DNA of 12,949 bases from an uncultured Pseudomonadota bacterium. Lineage in GTDB: Bacteria; Myxococcota; UBA796. The translations under genes were made by a program, and so were the position numbers. The notes under the pieces are model-generated. The model made no database searches. It had not been told where the DNA came from and saw only the letters and a program-made list of their open reading frames with translations. Position 1 is the stretch's first letter; every line of letters begins with the position of its first letter. This document shows positions 7,679 through 12,949 of the stretch, in pieces. Where the stretch lies: NCBI GenBank assembly GCA_913040875.1, contig CAJWHX010000052.1, positions 1-12,949 of the forward strand. The letters are read 5' to 3'.

Positions 7679-10057
7679 TTATCGGAATATTAGGACAGCA
7701 GATTCCCATCCGGCCAATGTATAGGTTAGCTGGTCATTGTCTATAGAGAAGGTTTGTCCTGTGAGTATATTTTCCACAGTTCCACTCGCCGGTATTCCCG
7801 CCCAAGATACGGAGTTACTTACAGTGACCGAGTCTGAACCACGGTTGAGCAATACCAGTGCGTGTTGGTCATTTTCACTTATGATGACACCGGTAGAATT
7901 GTAGTCTTCCCACCATAGAGTTCGATTTTCACTGGTGATCTGCGGATAGTTCTGTCTGGCGTTGGAAAGGACCTCAACGACACTTTGAACGCCAGCTTGT
8001 CGACTGTTCCAATCCCATTGCATCATTTGTCGATTGTCCGGATCGTGATACCCGGGCAGACCGATCTCATCTCCGTAATAGATGAGTGAGGCACCTGGGT
8101 GAGTTAGGAGCCAAGTCCAAGCCAGTTTCAATTTGTTGTAGGGTTCATCCCAGTCTGGGTTTTGGGCATCCACTCGCCAATCTCCACCACCGCACAGTCC
8201 TTCACCGTAGATAGAAGAGACCTCGCCGGCTGCATGGTTGATGAATCGCTCCACATCGTGGTTCCCTAAGAAATTTGACATGACGTTTCCGGAGAATGCC
8301 GCCAGAGAGGCTTGTGACTCTAGTTCTAGATCGACAAGTGAACCGTTTCCATGAGCGAACGTGTCCAATAGTTTCCAGTAGAGAGCGAAATCAAACTGAC
8401 CATCGAGATATTCGTCACCGATGTAGTCTCCGAGTAGACCTCGATCACCACTGAAGGTTTCGCCAACGGTATAAAAATCAAACGGAGTATCTGAAGAATG
8501 CTCGATACGTTGCTGGATTTGTCGTTCAAAATTCCAGTGTACAGCCTTGGGCATGTGCTTAACGGCATCCACTCTGAAGCCATCGATGTTGTACTCAATG
8601 GCAAAGTCAATGGCATCATCAATGCTGCGAACCATTACCGGAGACTTACTGTAATCAAATGTGGGTACATACGGTGCAAACCAGCAAGTCTCTGGAGCCT
8701 GATTCCCATTGTCATTCTCTCTACAGAGATGCTCATTGGTAAACCAATCTTTGTGATCGACATACCACGGATGTTCTTCATGTACGTGATTTCCAACCCA
8801 GTCAATCAACACGCGGATGCCTCTATCGTGGGCTCCTTGGATGAGCTGACGAAGGGTGTCTTCATCTCCAAAATGTTCTTCTAAGAGAGAGTTCGATTCA
8901 GGCCAGTACCCGTGGTATCCAGTGATGGTCATGCCGCAGTCACCTTCATAGGTTCCATCTGGATTGTTGAGGGGACTGTTGATCCACAGCGCTGTAACAC
9001 CCATGTTGTCTAGATAGTCGAGTTTGTTGATGATCCCTTGCCAGTCTCCACCGAGATAGTCTCCGGTGTGCCAGTTTGTACCATATTCCTTATCGTTGCT
9101 GGTATCCCCATTTTCAAACCGATCGACAAAAGGGAAGTACATCACAGCACGATTCCATTCAAAGTCATCGGTCCAGAAGGGGAGGTGAATCGATTCTGAA
9201 CGGTCTCCATCCGCTTTGATCCCAGTCAAGCGAATGGTGTGTCGGTCGGTGCTTTCCAGTGCCACCTCGATCTGCACAGAAGGCTCGACAGTACTCGTGA
9301 TGCCATTGTAAACGAGTTCGAGTTCTGCGTAGCCTTCACTGCCACTCAGTTCCACCGTAGCTGTACTGTCGTTGTGAGACCATGTTGCAATTGAGAGCGC
9401 GTCGTCTTCACAATCCAAAGTCGCGATGGAGTTGCATGATCCGTCATTCAGTTCACAGGTGTTGATGAACGGTTGACCCGCGTCACATTGAAACCATTCT
9501 CCGGTTGGATCACAGGTCCAATCGGTGCTTCCATTCTGCTCGACGACAAACTTGTATGCGGACTCCGACTCTAAGATGACTTGAGTGGTCCAAACGCCAT
9601 CCTCTTCGGTCATTGGATGACTGGTTGTGTTCCAATCGTTGAACTCCCCAGCGACGAACACAGCAGAGGTATTTTCTGGTGCGACGTAGGAGAATGTGTA
9701 CGGACAGGATCCTTCTGGAACATCTCCAGTTCCAAACGTGACATCAAACTCTTCTATGCTGTATACTTCGCACGCATCCTGTACCGTAATGCTTAGTGTT
9801 GTACTGCCATTAAAAGGGAATTCGGATGGTGTAATTGTGATCCATCCATCTTCCAGTGTAGCTGTGACGTCAGGATTGGAGACTTCCAGCGTTACAGTCA
9901 GTTCATTCAATTCCAAACTTGAATCTAAGACAATATCTTCTAAAGATACGGTCCAAGCAGAGTTTTCGTCCGTTGTTCGAATTCTAGGCGTATCCAAAAT
10001 GGGTGCGACTTCATTGCGGCAACAGCCGGATAACAGTAGAGATAAGAGTATAGACAT
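7679..10057 (-). CDS. GH13 alpha-amylase-family lipoprotein with CBM48/CBM20-like domain
   Basis: The 792-residue product begins MSILLSLLLSGC, with a good lipobox (LLSGC) and Cys12 as lipidation site. Residues about 20-110 form an Ig-like domain. Residues 117-200 hold a starch/glycogen-binding-like E-set (FVAGEFNDWN at 134-142). A second beta domain covers about 215-295. The GH13 barrel follows from about 302. Its conserved regions are all present: DWVGNH (419-424), GFRVDAVKH with nucleophile Asp497, VGETF with acid/base Glu533, and FLGNHD with Asp601. A C-terminal beta domain ends the protein. It should hydrolyse alpha-1,4-glucans such as starch, glycogen or maltodextrins at the cell surface. 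The exact GH13 subfamily (alpha-amylase, cyclomaltodextrinase or pullulanase-like) cannot be read by eye. The ATG is only weakly supported by AGGG about 10 nt upstream. The gene is divergent, with a 24-nt gap, from the SUMF1-like lipoprotein gene. Confidence 0.92.
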   Translation of the reverse strand: MSILLSLLLSGCCRNEVAPILDTPRIRTTDENSAWTVSLEDIVLDSSLELNELTVTLEVSNPDVTATLEDGWITITPSEFPFNGSTTLSITVQDACEVYSIEEFDVTFGTGDVPEGSCPYTFSYVAPENTSAVFVAGEFNDWNTTSHPMTEEDGVWTTQVILESESAYKFVVEQNGSTDWTCDPTGEWFQCDAGQPFINTCELNDGSCNSIATLDCEDDALSIATWSHNDSTATVELSGSEGYAELELVYNGITSTVEPSVQIEVALESTDRHTIRLTGIKADGDRSESIHLPFWTDDFEWNRAVMYFPFVDRFENGDTSNDKEYGTNWHTGDYLGGDWQGIINKLDYLDNMGVTALWINSPLNNPDGTYEGDCGMTITGYHGYWPESNSLLEEHFGDEDTLRQLIQGAHDRGIRVLIDWVGNHVHEEHPWYVDHKDWFTNEHLCRENDNGNQAPETCWFAPYVPTFDYSKSPVMVRSIDDAIDFAIEYNIDGFRVDAVKHMPKAVHWNFERQIQQRIEHSSDTPFDFYTVGETFSGDRGLLGDYIGDEYLDGQFDFALYWKLLDTFAHGNGSLVDLELESQASLAAFSGNVMSNFLGNHDVERFINHAAGEVSSIYGEGLCGGGDWRVDAQNPDWDEPYNKLKLAWTWLLTHPGASLIYYGDEIGLPGYHDPDNRQMMQWDWNSRQAGVQSVVEVLSNARQNYPQITSENRTLWWEDYNSTGVIISENDQHALVLLNRGSDSVTVSNSVSWAGIPASGTVENILTGQTFSIDNDQLTYTLAGWESAVLIFR

Positions 10058-10081
10058 GGTTTTTTGCCCTAAGATGGTTGT

Positions 10082-10750
10082 ATGATTTTTATCTTAATAT
10101 CCTTTTTTTCCTGTAGTCGAACACAAACTTGCCCAGATGACATGGCAAGTTTCGATAAAATCACATTCAAGGTTGGTGTGGAGAAGCCAAGTCGATCTTG
10201 GCATGCTGGTATACAGGAAGTAACGGTCGAGCCTTTTTGTATGGATCGGTATGAATATCCCAATGTTAAAGGAGAGTACCCAACCCATTCTGTTACATGG
10301 GAAGAAGCGAAGTCTTTGTGTGAATCTGTTGGGAAACGATTGTGCTCTTCAGCGGAGTGGGAATTGGCGTGTCGGGGTACTGAAGGTCGGATGTATTCTT
10401 ATGGTCAGCACCGAAACCGCAATACCTGCAACACACCGATTGAAGGACCAGGACCACAAGGACGAAGTGTACCCTATACTAGAAGTGGTGAGAAGGAAGA
10501 CTGCAAAACTCCCGAAGGTGTTTATGACCTCAATGGCTCTTTGAGTGAATGGGTAGCCGACCCTTGGAGTGACTTTCCTGAACCCTTTGCTAAAAACGTC
10601 GTTGTATCTCCGGAGAACTGGCGAGAACTCCGCGGAGGCACGATGTGGAACCACACGTTCTACGGACAAGACTGTACCAGCCGTCACGGTCACCGTATGA
10701 AGGGGTGGAAGAATATGGATGATGGTTTTAGGTGCTGCTCTACAAGATAA
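10082..10750 (+). CDS. SUMF1/FGE-like domain lipoprotein lacking the catalytic cysteines
   Basis: The 222-residue product starts with MIFILISFFSC, a short lipoprotein signal with Cys11. The mature part matches the formylglycine-generating-enzyme sulfatase-modifying fold: FCMDRYEYP (52-60), VTWEEAKSLC (71-80), KRLCSSAEWELACRG (85-99), GVYDLNGSLSEWV (146-158), RGGTMW (184-189) and DDGFRCC (213-219). In true FGE the GGS motif is followed by the two copper-binding cysteines (GGSxxCxxxxC). Here those positions are Asn190 and Gly195, so formylglycine formation is not expected. Many bacterial members are structural or ligand-binding versions of this C-type-lectin-related fold. Other Cys residues probably form disulfides, which fits an exported protein. 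It shares its start region with the divergent amylase gene, so joint regulation is possible. The stop codon lies inside the first unit of a tandem repeat. Confidence 0.88.
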   Translation: MIFILISFFSCSRTQTCPDDMASFDKITFKVGVEKPSRSWHAGIQEVTVEPFCMDRYEYPNVKGEYPTHSVTWEEAKSLCESVGKRLCSSAEWELACRGTEGRMYSYGQHRNRNTCNTPIEGPGPQGRSVPYTRSGEKEDCKTPEGVYDLNGSLSEWVADPWSDFPEPFAKNVVVSPENWRELRGGTMWNHTFYGQDCTSRHGHRMKGWKNMDDGFRCCSTR

Positions 10751-10818
10751 AAGTTGATTTGCGGTACTGCAGTGACAAGACTACTAAAAGTTGATTTGCG
10801 GTCTGCAGTGACAAGACT
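10748..10818. repeat. Two-copy tandem repeat at the 3' end of the SUMF1-like gene
   Basis: TAAAAGTTGATTTGCGGT followed by CTGCAGTGACAAGACT occurs at 10748-10782 and again at 10785-10818. The only difference is one extra A (10766) in the first copy. The units abut with a 2-nt junction, and the first three bases are the stop codon of the upstream gene. There is no spacer, so this is not a CRISPR array. Near-identity implies a recent duplication. Confidence 0.85.
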
Positions 10819-10828
10819 TTCCTTGTTT

Positions 10829-10865
10829 ATCAAAGTTCGGGTACAAAAGTACACCTCACTTTGAT
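10829..10865. terminator. Strong hairpin after the SUMF1-like gene
   Basis: ATCAAAGT (10829-10836) pairs with ACTTTGAT (10858-10865). Inside, GG (10839-10840) pairs with CC (10854-10855) around a bulged A, and GTAC (10841-10844) pairs with GTAC (10849-10852) across an AAAA loop. There is no downstream T-run, so intrinsic termination is possible but not assured. It may instead be part of a structured RNA with the neighbouring repeats. Confidence 0.5.
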
Positions 10866-10873
10866 ATCCTTCG

Positions 10874-10940
10874 GAGATTCTTGCCCCTTCAGATCCACTC
10901 TCAACTTTGAAATGGGGAAGTGGTTGGCTGTTTTAGGGTG
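10874..10940. repeat. Imperfect direct repeat, copy A (downstream of UPF0489 gene)
   Basis: The first 47 nt match copy B (12016-12062) at 44 positions. A looser match then continues through a shared GTTTTAGGG to about 10940, and a further GTTGGTTTG is shared beyond. The copy can fold: CTT(g)CCCC at 10880-10887 pairs with GGGGAAG at 10914-10920, and TTC with GAA inside. It lies 40 nt beyond the stop codon of the UPF0489 gene. Confidence 0.8.
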
Positions 10941-10980
10941 ACTTGATGGTTGATGTAGCCGTTGGTTTGGTTTTTGTAGG

Positions 10981-11802
10981 TCAGCCGTTTGTCCCCAACA
11001 ATGTCCTTAGTTCAGCGAGCAGTTTCGTCCACGTCACGCCTGGCTCCACGGCACAGTGGGCGACATACGTGGGCTCAGTCGCGACGGTCAACAGTGCAGC
11101 CTCCTTCGCCAATGTACGAATCAGTTCCGGTGCATCTGGGCGTATAGAGCGCAATGTGTTGAAGTAGTCGAGGTCAATATCGAGGATGAATGGCGCATCC
11201 CGTAGTAACGGTTCGTTGAGCGTCCTCAAAATATCATCGAAGTCTTGCAATCGCTTGGTCAGGAAGTCTGTTTCCAGTACGTTGTCGGGCTGTGGGCGGT
11301 TGCGTCCAGCGTGGTGGTACTCATCGACCCCACGACAGATAATCTTGTGCTCTAAGTAAATATCTTCGGTCGTGTCTGCGGCGTTGTGCGCGATGACAAA
11401 TGCAGATTGGATGATGTCTGCACCAATCGCCGCCACCACATGTTCGTCGTTACCAAGATTCTCCATCGCAGTCTCTATAGTACGGGGGTCTGTATGATCG
11501 AGTTGGGCAACCAACTGCCGGGACAACTCTTGCTCTATTGCATCTGAGAGACGTTGGTTTTGAGTGCGAGCTTGACGTCTTAAGTACCTTCGGAATGGGC
11601 GACTTGTGTCGGTATGATGATCGAGCGTCAGCAGCCGCGGAGCGGAATGCTGGGTGCGTCGAAACGCAGCCCAATGTGGCAGTACTTCATGATGATGTTC
11701 GACAACGATCATAGGGCACATAGGACAATTCTCCAGAGGATCAGAGTGGGTTGAGAATGTTTCCCTTTGTATGGTGAACGGATCGTAGATTCGAGCGCGC
11801 AT
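10981..11802 (-). CDS. UPF0489 family protein (arginase/ureohydrolase-fold, peptide-arginase-like)
   Basis: From ATG 11802 the product has 273 residues. It shows the UPF0489 hallmarks in order: IVVEHHHEVLPHW (32-44), LLTLDHHTD (57-65) and FILDIDLDYF (205-214). DxHxD and DxD are the manganese-binding motifs of ureohydrolases, with a His near residue 36-38 as the remaining ligand, so the metal site looks intact. UPF0489 includes the RiPP maturase OspR, which converts peptidyl arginine to ornithine, and eukaryotic C5orf22 proteins of unknown role. No RiPP precursor or other maturase is visible beside it, so the substrate is unknown. The frame stays open upstream to ATG 11937, but the added 45 residues are Trp/Phe-rich, encoded by AT-rich DNA and unlike the family. 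ATG 11802 has CGGA 4 nt upstream. The gene stands alone and is bracketed by a pair of direct repeats. Confidence 0.83.
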   Translation of the reverse strand: MRARIYDPFTIQRETFSTHSDPLENCPMCPMIVVEHHHEVLPHWAAFRRTQHSAPRLLTLDHHTDTSRPFRRYLRRQARTQNQRLSDAIEQELSRQLVAQLDHTDPRTIETAMENLGNDEHVVAAIGADIIQSAFVIAHNAADTTEDIYLEHKIICRGVDEYHHAGRNRPQPDNVLETDFLTKRLQDFDDILRTLNEPLLRDAPFILDIDLDYFNTLRSIRPDAPELIRTLAKEAALLTVATEPTYVAHCAVEPGVTWTKLLAELRTLLGTNG

Positions 11803-12015
11803 TTTTCCGTATTCTATAGGTATCCATCCAGTCGAGTTTGACCAAAATTTTCTTTTCCACTCCAAAACAATCAAATAAAATCGCAAAACCATCCAAATAA
11901 AGAATGATTCGACTGCTCGTAGTTGTGGTTTGTCCATTAGAAGTAACGAAGATTGTATGAGGTTTTGATGAGAACTGTTTCGTTTTGTTGTTTTGATTTA
12001 GATGGTCGTTTTTGA

Positions 12016-12083
12016 GAGATTCTTGCCTCTTCAGATCCACTCTCCACTTTGAAATGGGGAGGGTGTTCGGGAGTTTTAGGGAG
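12016..12083. repeat. Imperfect direct repeat, copy B (upstream of UPF0489 gene)
   Basis: It matches copy A (10874-10940) in the same orientation, with 44 of the first 47 positions identical and a shared GTTTTAGGG further on. The period between copies is 1142 bp and encloses the whole UPF0489 gene. The hairpin of copy A is kept: the changes in the arms turn C-G into T-G (12028) and T-A into T-G (12061), both still pairing as G-U in a plus-strand RNA. Confidence 0.8.
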
Positions 12084-12147
12084 ATCTGGGTGTTGGTTTG
12101 TTGCTTGAGAGTTGGTTGAGTTAGCAGTTGATTCACTAATTTGCTGG

Positions 12148-12175
12148 TTGAATCGATTCCATCATGTGGTATTCT
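12148..12175 (+). promoter_or_regulatory. Candidate promoter of the right-edge membrane protein gene
   Basis: TTGAAT (12148-12153) and TATTCT (12170-12175) are separated by 16 nt. TGG directly before the -10 makes it an extended -10 form. Four of six consensus bases match in each box. A start near 12182 would give a leader of about 50 nt before ATG 12231. Confidence 0.35.
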
Positions 12176-12230
12176 GGATGGAGTTCATTCAACATGAATT
12201 GGACAAGTTTTGTATTTACGGAGAAATGGA

Positions 12231-12949
12231 ATGTGGCTTTCTTTATTGTTGTCTGCTGAAGCTTCTACAATGAACGATGGTGTGATGCTAGACGGTGTGA
12301 ATGATCTGTATCCCCCAATGATTCTGCAAGAAACATCGACAGAATCAGCGCCTAGCGAAGAAGAAGGAACTGATACGCCGACAGAGAGATTGAATGATCA
12401 ACCCTTCAGTTCATCATTGTATGGACATCCAGATTTCGAACGAGCCCATCGTTTAACCACATTGGGGAAGAAGGTAAGACGTATATCTGGTCCCGTTGCC
12501 GTGGGCAGTGGTCTGATTGCGTATGGAGCATGGTCGGATGCGGCATCGTGTAAAGGAGCAGATTGTGGCTCGGGTGGCTTGGGTGCTGCAGTCTTGGCAT
12601 CATTCGGAGGCGTTGGGTATTTGACGGGGACTGGTTTAACATTGCTCGGTAATTATTCAGCCCATAGTGTTCTGAAAACAAAAGGGGTGGAAGTGTCCAA
12701 TGCGGGGGTCATTACAAGTGGTGTTGGTTTTGGTCTGGGTTCTATGCTGATTTTGGACACGATGGTTCTAGGCGGAGGAAGTGGTTGGTATCGTGATGCA
12801 CTGCTGGCTTCAGCTTGCGCAGTTCCTCTCGGTTTTTATTTGCAGCGACAAATAAATAAGAGGGCATATATGAAATTTGTCGATGAAGTGTCTGTGGCAC
12901 CGATTTGGACACCAGACACAACGGGTGCTGTGGTACAGACTCGATTTTA
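12231..12949 (+). CDS. Exported four-helix membrane protein with C-terminal SVAPIWTP...F signature (stop codon at edge)
   Basis: The frame runs from ATG 12231 to the last base. It gives 239 residues ending in Phe, plus the first two bases (TA) of what is almost surely the stop codon. GGAG at 12220-12223 is 7 nt before the ATG. The N-terminus MWLSLLLSAEAS looks like a short signal peptide. Residues about 15-75 are acidic and polar. Four hydrophobic segments at about 86-103, 116-140, 160-180 and 186-203 are Gly-rich and membrane-spanning, with Cys107/Cys112 in the first loop. After a short basic stretch the protein ends VSVAPIWTPDTTGAVVQTRF. The left-edge protein has the same ending (VSLAPVWSPGWIGVNGQF), which suggests a shared family or targeting signal. 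The function is not recognised. Confidence 0.75.
   Translation, partial: MWLSLLLSAEASTMNDGVMLDGVNDLYPPMILQETSTESAPSEEEGTDTPTERLNDQPFSSSLYGHPDFERAHRLTTLGKKVRRISGPVAVGSGLIAYGAWSDAASCKGADCGSGGLGAAVLASFGGVGYLTGTGLTLLGNYSAHSVLKTKGVEVSNAGVITSGVGFGLGSMLILDTMVLGGGSGWYRDALLASACAVPLGFYLQRQINKRAYMKFVDEVSVAPIWTPDTTGAVVQTRF

Larger units (their letters stand above)
11803..12230. other. 428-nt region without a convincing gene
   Basis: The part next to the UPF0489 start (about 11803-12010) is AT-rich and should contain that gene's promoter, but no clear -35/-10 pair was found. An in-frame extension of the UPF0489 gene (to 11937) and a 131-codon minus-strand frame (11741-12136) run through it; neither has a ribosome-binding site or a recognisable protein. 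Direct-repeat copy B lies at 12016-12083. The right end holds a candidate promoter for the next gene. Confidence 0.6.

Noticed and set aside
10748..10818. Short CRISPR array
   Set aside because: The two repeat units abut without a spacer, there are only two, and no cas gene is present.
11803..11937. N-terminal extension of the UPF0489 protein
   Set aside because: The residues are Trp/Phe-rich, encoded by AT-rich DNA and unlike the family; ATG 11802 is better placed.
10874..12083. Insertion sequence or transposon bounded by direct repeats
   Set aside because: The enclosed gene is UPF0489, not a transposase. The repeats are direct and imperfect, and no terminal inverted repeats were found.
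11741..12136. 131-codon minus-strand frame overlapping the UPF0489 start
   Set aside because: It overlaps a recognised gene and the repeat copy B, is low in complexity at its N-terminus and has no ribosome-binding site. A short stretch looks protein-like, but this is not enough.
10943..12230. RiPP precursor peptide near the UPF0489 gene
   Set aside because: No small frame with a ribosome-binding site, leader and Arg-rich core was found on either strand.

Overview
The window looks like a chromosomal piece of a diderm bacterium of the Myxococcota/Bradymonadota (former deltaproteobacterial) kind. The main reasons are a subtilase-fold protein with FG-GAP repeats and a MYXO-CTERM-like tail (Cys-Gly-Cys, hydrophobic stretch, Arg-Arg-Arg), several lipoproteins, an outer-membrane barrel, and a lipoprotein with a formylglycine-generating-enzyme-like domain. 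Base composition is fairly balanced, unlike the GC-rich classical myxobacteria. The lineage assignment is inference.

Layout. 1-722 (+) is the 3' end of a membrane protein with a PEGA-like segment. It converges on a pair read on the minus strand: an outer-membrane barrel (1641-2123) followed by a proline/glycine/asparagine-rich lipoprotein (738-1583). Divergent from these, 2344-5631 (+) encodes the large S8-like surface protein. It converges on 5681-7507 (-), an AAA ATPase of DUF3696-like type that carries four AT-hook motifs at its C-terminus. A perfect 14-bp inverted repeat lies just upstream of that gene. 7679-10057 (-) is an exported GH13 alpha-amylase-family lipoprotein. It is divergent, with a 24-bp gap, from 10082-10750 (+), a SUMF1-like lipoprotein.

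10751-10980 is a structured non-coding stretch. It holds a two-copy tandem repeat, a strong hairpin, and one copy of an imperfect direct repeat that can itself fold. The second copy of that repeat lies at 12016-12083, so the pair brackets 10981-11802 (-), a UPF0489 protein with intact arginase-type metal motifs (a family that includes RiPP peptide arginases). At the right edge, 12231-12949 (+) is a four-helix membrane protein whose C-terminal signature resembles that of the gene at the left edge.

Most genes encode envelope or secreted products: the surface protein, the amylase, lipoproteins and the barrel fit a cell-surface, polymer-degrading lifestyle. The ATPase and the UPF0489 protein are the cytoplasmic exceptions, and each sits beside unusual repeats. 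No transposase, integrase, tRNA, rRNA or CRISPR array was seen. The parts most worth following up are the AT-hook ATPase with its operator-like repeat, and the UPF0489 gene bracketed by hairpin-forming repeats.
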